This document shows, piece after piece, positions 17,168-28,989 of a DNA stretch of 64,000 nucleotides (position 1 is the first letter of the stretch; every line of letters begins with the position of its first letter). Source of the DNA: Leucocoprinus leucothites (taxonomy: Eukaryota; Basidiomycota; Agaricomycetes; Agaricales; Agaricaceae); the NCBI GenBank assembly GCA_013368445.1, contig JAACJO010000009.1:1922001-1986000 (forward strand). The letters run 5' to 3'. Below the pieces are notes generated by a model. The model did no database searches and had not been told where the DNA came from. It saw only the letters and a program-made list of their open reading frames with translations. Position numbers and translations under genes: made by a program.

Positions 17168-20100
17168 TTTGTGATAGAACACAACTCACTAGCCAAACAC
17201 CCAAAGATTTTGCTCACTCGGCAAACTCCGTTGGCCCATCACTGCGATCAAACGCCCATAACTTGAACTTTCCTTTCATGGTCACCGCGGCAAAATATGA
17301 GTGTTTCTTTCAGCACAGACCGAGAGAGCAAGGTTGCATTGTGGATGAAACCTTCACGTTCTCCAACTTTGAACGTTGTCTTTGTGCTCGCTTCATTGAA
17401 AGACTGACGACTTCTAGGTCACCCAAGCTTATTTCCGTAATTCCTGCGATGAGCTCTCCTCACTTACGCCGCATTTAATGGGGAACGTTGCAGGGGCTAT
17501 CGAGCTTCTGCATCTAAACCTCGAGATATATTCTGGCCATATGAACTCGAGTCCTATTCCTGTGTTAAAACCATTACCTTCTCGATAGCTCGTTGTCAAG
17601 ATGTTCTGGAGACACTCGCCGACTCGGGCTATGTTCAATGAAACCTTCATACTCAAGCTATATTAAAAACCTCCGAGTGATTCTTGATCCATTGGGTACC
17701 CGAATCATTGTCTTATCGAAGGCCACTATCACCGTACTTAGCCTCTTGACTTGGTACAGAATTTATCAACTCGTAATCTTGTCCTACTGTTATCTATACA
17801 TGCACGAAACCGGGGAGCGCGACACCCAGCAAAGCCTTGAACTTGACGATTAAGTTAGCTACTCAATGTGCCTGGCGCTGCTTCGACGTTACGATCAACG
17901 CCATTGACCGCTCATATCCACTGGCCCCGCATCCAAAAGAAGACTGCTTGAATCACCGCGGCGCTTTTCATGCTCATTCTTCCACGCCAATAGCTGCTCG
18001 CAACCCGGACCCCTGACCAGCACCTGCTTGATGGAATTCAACCCATGCATGACTTATCGTTCTTTTTAAATGAGTCTGATGCGTGCACCTCGGCACCTTG
18101 ACAGCCGCGTTGATTGTGCTTGGGGACTTGGAAAGATTTGCACCCTTCTCATACGTATCCACTACTGGTCATCGTTATCTAGCACCGAATATCTCGCACC
18201 AACGCTTCTCTTCCCGATTCAATTGGCGCCTCTGCACTGCCAAGTAAATTCAACCGCCTCTGACGTATCCAACCCTTAACTAGATAACCGACCTCCGATC
18301 CAAAACTCGGGCCGCGACAGCGTCACCAGAACACCACCCGCCGCCACAGGCACGTATACTAAGGGAATTCTCCCCACCAAGCAACGTTCCAGAATTATTC
18401 TTCCGGAAGTCCTCGATATGAAGAGCAAGCTTCTTTCATAGAAGGGCGCACTACGGTGTGCGCTCGCCCGATCACCACCTTCAGAGACAAACAATGATCG
18501 ACCTAGAAGTCGAGTAGCGACACAATCAACCCAATTGCACGCGCGACACGTTACACGAACGTCGCAGCAACCACAACGCCGACCTCTCGAGATGATGATG
18601 TTCTTCCAAGCTTCCGTCAACGACTCCTGAGTAAAGGACATCCTCACTACCGGCCTTCCAACGATCAAAGCCTCAAGGCCACAGCGTTTCCATTCTCTGA
18701 ATGCAACCGACGATGCCAGAGACTCCTTCGCATTAGCCACACCCTTGGCAGGTTGGACCCGTACGCATAAGAGATAAACTACACGTCAGTTTGACTCAGC
18801 ATGAGTCATGGCATGGCCAGTGCCTCATGCAAGTCGTAAGCACGTACACTAGTCGAACGACTTCATATCCTTCCAGACCATGACGACTTTAGTTTCTCAG
18901 GTGCCGCCATCGAAAATAGAATATTCTGCAATGATCATTTTTACTTGACAATCTTTGACATATCATTAGAAACTCACCCCCACCTCATGTTTCCAAAGAA
19001 TTTACGGAAGCGAATAGTCTTCAGTGCCAAAGAATCAAACAAAAATCCAAATACAAACCCATTCCTTCACATCAATAATAACCGCAGAATGCCCGATCAC
19101 ATTCGCTTCCATTGCCCAACCAAAAAGTGCCTCCTATCAACGTTCAGATCTCAACCACGAGCCAATAACTCCAGTATCACTTGAATAATAGTGAAAACAC
19201 CATCTTCAACGCCACAGGCCCGGAACAAAAAAAACCCATTCACTCACACATGGCATACCTACTTCTAGCGCTGTATACCCCCCCATCTCCACGCACACCG
19301 ACAACCCGATCAACAAATCAGATTCACTTCACCTCACGCATCAACAATGATAAAACTCGCCACCAGGGTGATGGCATCAGCCCTATATCTCACTAATCCG
19401 AATTATCAGCCATGAAAATGAATCAAGACCCCGGAAACTCTGTTCGCTCAAATATTCTCACTGGCCTCCATATTCTCACTGGCCTCCCTCCTTCAGGGTC
19501 GTAACGCCTCACCGTGTTCTCAATTCTCAAATAAGGCAACGGCTACCTTCTAGCTTAAATGAAATTCCACCAGCCCTGCCTCCTGGCGAACCACTACTAT
19601 TCGAATTATTATCATTATGACCGCAACCATCATGAGAAAACCACACTCTTCCCGAAAATTTTCCACAAAGGACTGCCGATGACGCAAATTCCATGTCAGA
19701 AACAACGTCACTGAAGAGCGCATAGCGGCGGCGGCGGCGACATCGGTTTTACGGTCCTAAGTACGGTGCGCCGTGACGAACCAATACCAACACGCCAGCG
19801 CTTGTGGCACGTCTCAGCACCACCAACACTCCAAACAACGTGCCTACGTGCGTACATGCCTACATCATCGCCTGCCCAGAAATGACTTTTTCGCATCCGA
19901 CTTGCCGGGATATCTTGACAAGCCAAGCTACCTACTTACTTGCGCTACCCGACTTGTACAGTAGTCAAGGGTTACCTCATCCCTCACCATTATACATTGT
20001 ATCGTGGCGATAAATTGACAAAAAGGCCGTAATGCAGCTGGCAAAAAAGAAATCCTCAGGGCAACCATCGGAACCCTCAACAAATTACTCCAATACAATA

Positions 20101-20557
20101 ACAGACCCTGCAATTCAGACTCACGGGCGCTTCAATAAATCAGCGCCACCTGTGCCCAATTCAATCCCGGCGTTCAACCCCACACCACCCTAAGCGCCGC
20201 CACAATAATAAAATACGCGTATTCAATCGTAAATATATATGATCTCCGGCGGTATCTCTTCGACAGCAAGAATGGAAGCACCAATTCGTCAAGTATCCAA
20301 ATCTATAAGCGTGCAATAACCGGTCCACTGTCCAGGCACCGAGCACATCGTAATTAATCCTTTAACAACATCATAAACAAACGAACGTGATACTATAAAC
20401 GAATGAAAGAGAACACAAGTCCAACAGTACTTGAAAGCACAAAGTCATCGAATGTCTTGAACATAATCAACAAGTCGGTATTGGCATAAGTATAAGTTCA
20501 AACGCAATCGTCACAATCGTCCAAAAGGCGACCAAGAAAAACAACAACATAAGTTCC
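17168..20557. other. 3.4-kb stretch without a supported gene
   Basis: The left end holds the promoter of eIF3l. The right end holds the 3' flank of the glycosyltransferase gene. The longest frame (18740-18276, - strand, 154 codons) is Arg/Ser-rich with no recognisable family and no start-site support, so I do not call it. The stretch 18.9-20.5 kb is rich in A and C on the + strand. An 18-bp direct repeat (atattctcactggcctcc) occurs twice around 19452-19488. A GCG-rich run (gcggcggcggcggcg) lies near 19726-19740. No transposon ends or tRNA were seen. Confidence 0.5.
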
Positions 20558-23500
20558 TCAATACGAAAACACCATCAACCACGGGTTCAACACAATCGGA
20601 AACAAAATATGACACGCAGCCGACATCGCAAGCGGCAAAATAACAGCCCACCCCTCCTCCCCTCCAATCCTCCACTGCACCGGTACCAACCCCGGCACAG
20701 CACACACCACCATCCCACCCACCACTCCCCAACTCACCAGAATCGAAAACCAAAACCTCCTCCATATCTTGGGAATCTCCTTGAAGAAATTCGACCGTTC
20801 CACCTCTTTGATCGTCGCCGTCCACTGAATGTTGTACGAAAACAAGTGCGCGAGTATCGCTTGCGTCAGAGGAATAGATAAACCGCCAAAGAAGAAGAAA
20901 AAGAATGGAATCCAGAGGATGTTCTCGAACAGTGCTGGGAGCTACGCGCACAACACCCACCCATCAGTGTCAGTCATCGATGAGAGATGAACGAGCACAC
21001 TCACCAACTTCTTGTGACCGAGCCGATACTCCAACAATGTATACCCAACCGTCCCACTGCCCCAAAACACCACACTCGTCGCCAACAAAATCTCAAACGA
21101 ATGCATAAACCACCCATCCACAGGGAACTGAAACCCAAGCAAAACGTAATTGATCAACGAAATCGTGATCGACGCCGCTATCCCGTAATACGAGAACATG
21201 TCTGCCGTTATCGCATCGTCACCAGAAACAAAAACCGGGACAATAAGGAAGAATGTAAAGCATAAGCATGAGCTAAAGTTTGTTCAGAATGGAACAAATA
21301 CGTACATGATAACATGGAGATCTTGTAATGCAACGGAGCCTTGGACCAGATAAACTTGTGGATGTGGGAAGAGATAGGGCCGCGGCGCCACCACTGTACG
21401 AGCGGATTGAAGAGGAGCCTATCCGAAGCGAGGCGAGGGTAGCGAGGTAGGAAGACAACGAGGATAGTGAGAAGAGAATACCACGAGCGTAGTTGGGGTG
21501 TGTGAGGTGAGGGAACGACAAGGTGCAACGAGAACAACCAGACAAAAAACAGACCATCAATAACTTTCAAAAAAAAAGAACACCACCACTCACTCATTAC
21601 ACCCATAAGCATACTTCTGCCACCTATTCAACTCATCATCCACGCTCAACGACACACCCTCCTTAAACCCTCCCTTTGAATACGTCGCCCACCTACCACA
21701 TCACATAAGGTTTTTTAAAAAAAAAAAAACACAGAGAGAATAAGCGCCTAAACTCCCTCCCAAATTCAATAAACGCACCTAATAATATACCCCCTCTGCA
21801 ACATCCTCAACGCCATATCAAAATCCTCACTCACATTACTCTCACTCCAAATCTTCTCCCTCCCATCCACAGGATCCACAAACGCAGCATCCTGCATCGC
21901 TTTCCATCTCAAAAACGCATTATGCCCTACAAACGGCGCCACCTCCCCATTCGCGCACGCTGTTCATACCCAGTTAACAACCTCCTACACAATGGAGAGA
22001 GAAAGTAAGGACTCACACATGGATATACACCGATTAACTCTCCTCGTAAAATACGCCACCCCATTCTCAAACCAATGCCCCACCACCTGCATCACATCAC
22101 TCTCATGTTGAATAATCCCTACTCTCTCCCCTCCACTCCTGCCCCCAGCGACATCACCATCAGACGGTTCACGAAACTCCCTCACAGCATCCCTCAAACA
22201 ATCCTCCGGAACAACCGTATCAGAATCCACAAGAAGCAAAAACTCGCCAATGCGCAGCGCTCGACCGTTTGCTGCCCATGGCCGTGGAACGTTTACTCCA
22301 TCTTGTCCTTCAGAGGTGTTCTTATTGTCCGTGGAAGAGGACTGAGAATACTCCAAATAAGTTTCCTCAATAGCCAAAGCTAACGCTCTCTCTTCCAAAT
22401 CTTCTTCCTCAACATATACACTCCCATGTTGCGTCGGCGTACTTGTACCCGTCCCATGCGCATGAGTCGACCCAGACGCAGAACCAGATGGCGGAATCGC
22501 ATTGATAATAGAAGCAGTAGCAGCAGAAGGACCAACGCCCCAAATGACACTATCACTCCCATTATGATTCTGATATTGCAGGCCATGCCGGTTCAACTTG
22601 ATATTTGCTACCCTCGGGCTCGTCGGGGGTGGTGGAGTGGACTGATGTATCTGCGAATGACCACTCAAAGAACCCCACTGCGAATCCGTAGACGTTTGCT
22701 TATCCCCTGCACTCGGACTCACACTCGGATTGGCAACAGTAGCAGCAGCTTTTTCAGCCAACAGCCGCTCCAAATGTTTCTCCGCCTTCAACGACAACGC
22801 CAGTCCTAACCAACCATCAAATCAATCATCATCAAGGCACGATCGTTAGGAACACTCACCGTAATTCATATTACTAGCCTTCTTGAACCTCCCCGCTCTT
22901 GTGAACCCACCAGGTTGAGAATCATGCTTCGGCCTCGCAACCCACCCAATATTATGATTCGCATAAAAAACGATCCGCTCATCTCTGTCTTTCGGCGAAA
23001 GCAACTAATAAACAACGTCAGCCCCCCGATAGTTCACACTCACACCCACACTCACCCTCATGCCATCATCACAAACAAACAACCCACTACTCCCACCCTG
23101 CCTCGCATACGTCTGCATCGCCTTTTTCAAACTCTCCACACTCGGCTTAATCACACCTTCCAAACTCTCTTTATACACCGGCATCTGAATAGTAATATGC
23201 GGCAAAGACTCTCCCGTATCTGGTGAAACGCGAGGAGGAGGAGGGGGAAGAGCGGAGTAGTATGTCGAGTTGGAGTGGTAGTGCGCGATAGGACCGACGA
23301 TCATGGAGAGGTTGGTTATCATTTGCATTGTAAAGAACTAATCGGGGGATTAGAGTGGGGGTTGGTTTTAGGGGTGGGAGAGAACGTACGAGGGAGACGC
23401 AGAATAGAAATGGAGCGAGGATGACGAGTCCAAACCTCATAAAATCCCCATCGAGAGTATACTCGCGCAAGAGAATTCTAATCCCATTTCCAATGAAAAC

Positions 23501-24764
23501 TAAACAGGACTAAGTCAGCTGAAGATAAGAAAGCCCGTCGTACTCACCAAAAGACAACGCAGCAGATAAACCATTATAGAACGGGGCATACAACCTCGTC
23601 GGTCTCCTTCTCGCATACTGACCCTCCAAATCATCGACATAGTAGGCTTTCCCATACCACGTCCTCTTGAGCTTTTTGGCATTCCCACCATGTGCATGGG
23701 TGCCCACACTAACAGCACCTTCGATCGTACCCTCGACCGTACCCTCCTTTTCCTTACCCTTTCCATCCTCGGCAGCCATCTTTTCCTCGGGATTCATACC
23801 ATAGACCTTACTATGTACGCCGTTGTTCCTCAAACTGATAGCCTGATTCGAAACATTCCTAGAAAGCGCGGGTTTATGCTGGCCATCTGCACTTGGGCTC
23901 GGTGTGTGACCGTCGACAGAAGGCGCAAGGGATGAAGATCCAGGCGTAGAAGCACCACCTGGCGCACTGGGTTTAGTACGCCAAAGTAATTTGATCAAGC
24001 GTTCGTCAAAGTCGTGGCAAGTGGGCACAATCCTCTCGAGGCTCTCCGACCAAATGACCAAAACTCTCTCATCACGCTAGTTGCAAAGGATCAGTTAATT
24101 GAACTAGTGCAGAATGAATTAAAGAACGCACGACGAAGGCAGCGCATTGTTCGCGGTCAGCTTGTGGAAGAAACAACATGGTATCAATGATCTGAATACG
24201 CGTGTTGGCATCGACATAGATAGATTTGGCATCGGGATCTCTAAAATCGTCCAAACGTCAAACGTCAGCGATCAAAGCTCGAGATCGAGATCGAACCCTC
24301 GATCAAAGAGGATTCCCAAAAGAAGCGAAAGTTTAAGCGCCGCGGAAATTACGTCCCCTCTTTTCATGAAAGAAGAAGAAAAGAAGAAGAAACGAGGACG
24401 GGTGCCCGCGAGGTAGCAAGGTATCCGGGGGGATAATGAATCATAAATGAACGCACACTTGAGCAAGAGCGGCGTGTACGGCGGCAGAGCGCACTTTGAC
24501 GGCGACGAGAGGGTTGAGAGCGCATACAGCCGTCTCAAACAGTTCCAGTGTCTCGTTCTCGTAGGGAAACACTCGAAACTCGGGTGCTTCGTTTGCTAAG
24601 GCATAGAATCAGTATAGTGCAACTAGTCAAACGTTGTACACACCGTCAGAGACGCGAAGAGCGACACCAGAAGAGATGGACTCTTCCGAGGGCCTGAACC
24701 AAGCATCGCCCTGTGTCTGGCGAAAGAGCCAATGCAAAAGGGCATCGTTCCTGTCGTAGTCCAT
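20558..24764 (-). CDS. Membrane family-2 glycosyltransferase of the fungal hyphal-growth type
   Basis: Large multi-pass GT2 enzyme of the chitin/hyaluronan-synthase-like fold; fungal members are needed for hyphal extension on solid surfaces, but their polymer product is not settled. Exons (5' to 3'): 24764-24644, 24595-24457, 24240-24132, 24076-23548, 23499-23390, 23337-23056, 23004-22860, 22805-22017, 21959-21779, 21692-21594, 21418-21306, 21201-21005 and 20941-20558 (1065 aa, phases close). Seen in order: two N-terminal membrane segments; HITIQMPVYKESLEGVIKPS; the CDDG motif; NIGWVARPKH; the DSDT (DxD) motif; NGEVAPFVGHNAFLRWK; SEDFDMALR; RWQKYAYGC; then a C-terminal block of membrane helices ending in FPIVLNPWLMVFSY. 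Two low-complexity insertions (exon 4, about 130 residues; exon 8, about 170 residues rich in Ser/Thr/Gly/Glu) interrupt the core. Divergent from the GH16 gene. Confidence 0.9.
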
Positions 24765-24931
24765 ACCAGTGGAAGAAAAGGAAGGAAGAACCAGGGAAGA
24801 AAGCAGGAGCAGAGAGTCGCGATAATAAACAAGTGAGCGGGGTTCCCGGGGTCCCAGCGGGCGATAAGCAGGTTAATAAACCCAAGGGCCCCCTCTCAGG
24901 CAGGCAGAGACAGACAGTTTCTGTGCCCGCG
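24765..24931. promoter_or_regulatory. Shared 167-bp promoter between glycosyltransferase and GH16 genes
   Basis: The only sequence between two start codons facing away from each other. An upstream in-frame ATG of the GH16 frame (24713) would overlap the coding start of the glycosyltransferase, so the start at 24932 is preferred. No clear TATA box is visible. The arrangement suggests co-regulation of two cell-surface genes, which is inference. Confidence 0.55.
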
Positions 24932-27275
24932 ATGAGTCGCCGAGTCAGCGGACGCCACTCTCCGCGCCAGCCAACACCCCTCGCAGCTGACTCTGACTCG
25001 CCCATCTACATCCGCCAACGACCCTCCTCTATGAGTACTACTACGCCTCCAACCACTCTCCGTCGTCCTCCTTCCTCCTTCTTCTTCCCCTTCCAGGCTC
25101 ACCCAGGAAACCCAGATCCAGGTTTCTCCATCCCAGGCACTATGCTCTCCAGACGCAGGTCGTCTGTCTCTTCTACAGACTACTACTACGACCTTTCTCG
25201 TCCTTATGCCCCTTTTATGGCTGAAGGCGCAGGAAAGCCATCGCCTTCTCTCCCTCGTTCATCCTCCACACACTCTTTCCGTGCCCCATTCCTTTCCCCC
25301 GCTTCTCGTCCCTCATCCTCTCTCTGGTCTCCCCCGACTTATAGTACATCTCAACACAACCTCTCACCCACCACCAGCCAACTCGCTCTTCCCCTCCAAG
25401 CTCTCAAATCACGTACTCCCCTCCCCAGCACCCGTCTCCCTCAAAAGCTCTCTCCCTCTGACAAACCATGGCTCTCCACTCCAGACTCCGGTGCACGCCT
25501 AAGCTGGTGGATAACCTTTGCATGTATGATCCTCGGCCTCATCGGTGCAGGTGCCCTCTGCTACTTCGGTACAACCGAAGCTCCCAAACTCCTCCCTTCT
25601 CAACTCTGTCTCGTCATGGACGATTCATTCTCTGGTACCGGAAACGGTCCACAGGGTTTGGACGATACCAACTGGACACCCGAAGTCTCTCTCAGCGGTT
25701 TCGGAAATGGTGAATTCCAAATGACAACCACATCCTCCAACAACCTCAACATCAACTCTAACACTCTCCTCCTCACACCCACGCTCACCACCAACGACCT
25801 TTCCTCCGTCAACATCTTCGGTTCATCCGGTAACGGCTCCTCCTACACCCTCCCAGGGTGTACCGAAACCTCAAACAAAACCGCCTGTACCGCACGTGCA
25901 AACCCAAGTCTCGGAACCGTCATCAATCCCGCCCTCTCAGCCCGCATCAACACCAAAGGCAAAAAACAAATCAAATACGGTAGAGTCGAAGTCCGCGCTC
26001 AACTCCCACAAGGCGATTGGCTCTGGCCTTCCATCACCCTCTTACCTTCCTCCCCTGCCTACTCCCCTGCATTCCCAGCATCAGGTCTCATCACCCTCCT
26101 CTCCTCTAGAGGAAACTCTCCCTCAACATACATCCTCCCCAGAGGCCAAGGCGGTGGATCCAACTATGTGCTGAGTTCCCTCGCATATGGTCCTTTGCCT
26201 TCTCTTTATTTCCAGATATTCGGATGGTTTGGGATGAAGAGGAAGAGTTTTGCTCAGGGGTGGCATACGTATGTGATGGAGTGGGATGAGAAGTGGATGA
26301 GGTTTTATGTCGATAGTCGGTTGGATGCTGTCCTTGAGTTGACGAAACTACGTAGCGGGCATGGGTTTTGGGAAAAGGGCGGGTGAGTGTTTGTTTCTCT
26401 TCTTCGTTGCATGGGCACTGACACGACGCAGATTCCCGCAAACAGCACAAAATGGCTCTTCCCAAGTTGTCGTAACAAATCCATACGCGAACAGCAGCCC
26501 AAACGCACCTTTTGATCAACGTCCGTAACTCTCCCTCTCCATCCCACACCACATTAATCCCCCTATTTCCCACAGCATTCTATTTGACAATCTCACTCGC
26601 CATTGGTGGTACATCCGGTTGGTTCCCAGATTACATTGGTGAAAAACCGTGGTTCGACGGGTCACTCAGTGCGTTTCATGTTTTGACACTATTAGGAGGA
26701 TTCTGACGGAAGATATATTTGCAGCTGCGATGAGAGATTTTGCCAAATCGCAGGATACGTGGAGTCAGACTTGGTCTGATGATAAGAGCTTTAGAATGTG
26801 AGTCTTTTCTCCTCGATTTGTTTCGATGGTGTTCTTGGGTTCGGTAAAGCAGGTACCGAGAGTGCCTGTGGCTTAGAGTATCGAGACGACGACGAGTGGC
26901 AGACAGGTCAAGTAAGCAGAGGGGGACGTGTTGACATGTCCGAGCGAGCACTCTTATAAGGGGTGCCATTCTTGTCAGGAGTCTCCAGAGTTACTAATTA
27001 GTACTCGGTTCGGATCCTCCTCTTGTGGCCGAGGCTAGCATCTAGCTTTAGTTGCTCCTGTGTCATGTTCTTGATTCACTCGACGTCCTTTACTTGCCTC
27101 GTGGGTTGATGATGATGAGAGTCCTGGGACAAGTCTAAAGGACTTGTTATGATATGTTTTGTGATGATGCCTCGATCATTCGGGCGATCAACTTTTGTGA
27201 CCCCTGAATACCCTGGTTAACTTAACTCACTTACTCTTGATTAGTGATTATGTCAAGATGTGGGAAAAGTGTTGA
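24932..27275 (+). CDS. KRE6/SKN1-like GH16 membrane protein lacking the catalytic motif
   Basis: Type II membrane protein of the KRE6/SKN1 branch of GH16, a group involved in cell-wall beta-glucan assembly. Exons: 24932-26382, 26432-26520, 26576-26668, 26725-26797 and 27245-27275 (578 aa, phases close). A Ser/Pro-rich cytosolic N-terminus of about 190 residues is followed by one membrane segment (WWITFACMILGLIGAGALCY) and the GH16 fold: GRVEVRAQLPQGDWLWPSI, WHTYVMEWDEKWMRFYVD, PFYLTISLAIGGTSGWFPD and the C-terminal VKMWEKC. Where active members have E-x-D-x-x-E after ASG, this protein has L386-I-T-L-L-S391, so nucleophile and acid/base are missing. The last intron is 447 bp, about eight times the others; if retained, the protein stops at once (SFRM-stop). 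Sequence from about 26019 onward is the start of the repeat unit copied downstream. Confidence 0.85.
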
Positions 27276-27875
27276 TTGGATGGTCTCGTGTGTTCTTGAG
27301 GACTCGACTGGATATTGGAGGAGTGGAATTGGAATAGGAGGATGGATGGATTGACGCCGGTCGTTTGATTGTTTGAGTGACTGCTTTGGTACTGGTATCT
27401 TTATCCCCCTCTTTCACGCAGTATTCTGAGATTGTGTTTTCTTGCTACGACATGGACAACGTCGGACATGCATTCACTTTTTTGTACGTAACGTTACATT
27501 ACTTAGATAGCCGCTTATACATACATGACATTTTGTGTGCTTTATTCTCTTTGTGTTGGATTGTTGAAAGTAAGGGTTCAGTTATGCTCGTGGAATTTAC
27601 ACTCGACAATGAAAATAGACTCGAAACGTGGCCAAAAACTTTGGACGGTGAAATAGGGGCGTTGCTAACAACTGGGCGGTCGGGTCACATATGTACGCGT
27701 ACATTTGACTCATCATATCCAATACAGGAGACTATGACAAACCATCCGTGCCAACGTTTTGAAATTGAAAGAGGAAGTTCATAAGTAGGTCCCACGAAAT
27801 GTCTTAGCCCCCTCACTCTCGTCAACCCCAGCCACAACAACTCCTCTGCCACACCTAACATTTTTTACAATCCTC
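27276..27875. other. Spacer between GH16 gene and gene A, unit 1
   Basis: No gene. It is repeated with small changes in units 2, 5 and 6 and includes a conserved stretch around 27420-27500 that may be the promoter of gene A. Confidence 0.5.
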
Positions 27876-28678
27876 ATGGAAGCCATAACTAGGAGATTAG
27901 CTCACTACATGCTCTTGGGAGAAAACTACATGAGTCAACTCCGTCATCTGCCCCTGGCCGAACTCACAGAGCACTACAACGTCGAATATAAAGCCTGGAT
28001 GGAGCGTAAAGTACTTGTGCCGCCTCAAGATGACCTGGAGAAGAGGGAGGCCTTTTTTTTTTTTTTGTGATGAGACTTGTGGTATGCAGCCTGTTACAAC
28101 CTGGAGAGTGAGTATGCAAATCCTCGTAAAAGGCTTGTAAGTATGCTTGACTTGGGCGTGGGTAGTCATATATGGATTACATTTGCTTGTGTGGCGGCTT
28201 GTCAGGTTATTATGGATAGAGATACTATGTTTGATATGAGTGCAGAAGAGAATGCGGATACTTTTGCTCTTGCTTGGAAATACATGTACGTGATCATCCA
28301 TCTTCTGAAGTTTTTTTGCTATTAATCAAAATCCCTCCCAACTCGTCCTCTGGAAGAGAGCCATACTGTTCATTCTCAACGACAAATGTCACTTCTGGGG
28401 AGTCACTCCCAGGTTTCAGCCTCGCAGATGCCAGCCCATCCTACTATGATTTGTCCTCTCCACCTCGACAAGACCTAACTGAGAGTCTTCCTGGACAGAC
28501 CGTTTTCGGTATCGTGATGCTAGGACTGGGGAAATTGAAGAGTGGGAAGTTCTGGATCATGGATGGAGTGATTTGAGAGGAGGGTGGTTTATGATTTCGG
28601 AAGGGGAGCGATGGTTCTGGTGAGATGATGATTTCGGTTGGAGAGATGGAGGATATTGTTAAACTGTCTGTTTCGTAA
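27876..28678 (+). pseudogene. Gene A, unit 1 (frameshifted copy)
   Basis: Gene A is a hypothetical protein of about 230 aa that I do not recognise. From the four copies I infer two exons. The first starts MEAI.RRLAHYMLLGEN and includes LTEHYNVEYKAWMERKVL; its donor follows TPG-GA. The second runs from DHIWITFACVAACQVIMDRD through ADTFALAWKYMYVII and WKRAILFILNDKCHFWGVTP to DHGWSDLRGGWFMISEG and ends EMEDIVKL.VS. No signal peptide or catalytic motif is visible. In this copy, 14 T residues at 28053-28066 replace TTTTTTGCTTTTT-like sequence (frameshift), an extra A follows in the next line (TTACAACCTGG), a TGA interrupts the second exon (cctaactgagag), and an extra G shifts the tail. Confidence 0.55.
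28053..28066. repeat. Poly-T tract of 14 in gene A1
   Basis: A homopolymer present only in unit 1. The same place in the other copies reads T6-GC-T3/5. It is either a replication-slippage lesion or a sequencing artefact. Confidence 0.8.
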
Positions 28679-28989
28679 ATAGTGTTGTTTATTGTGTTAA
28701 TTATTGCCTCTCCAAAGAGTGGTCTAGACGCCTTTGTTTGGTTATTTTATTTTTATTGTGTCTCGCTCCCACTCGCCTACGTTCAGCTTTTGCTTTGAGA
28801 CTGAGTGTGCGCTTGTTTTCTTTGATATTCAGACAGTGCGTGCGAATGCTTCCGTTCTATTCCATTCACTTATATGAACGTGAATAACTAACACCACGTT
28901 TGGTAATCTCTTCATGGCTGCCGATGAGCATATTGTAATGCGGAAAATAGCAACGGCCCGGGTTACCAAGGTTGAATAAGTAAGTGTAT

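Noticed and set aside
18276..18740. 154-codon minus-strand frame
   Set aside because: No recognisable domain, no start context and no partner exons; kept only as part of the unassigned gap.
20609..22809. Several plus-strand frames of 90-127 codons, rich in His, Arg and Pro
   Set aside because: Antisense shadows of the glycosyltransferase exons.
24713..24931. Upstream start of the GH16 frame (MSGERAN...)
   Set aside because: It would overlap the coding start of the divergent glycosyltransferase, and the residues are unlike a protein N-terminus of this family.
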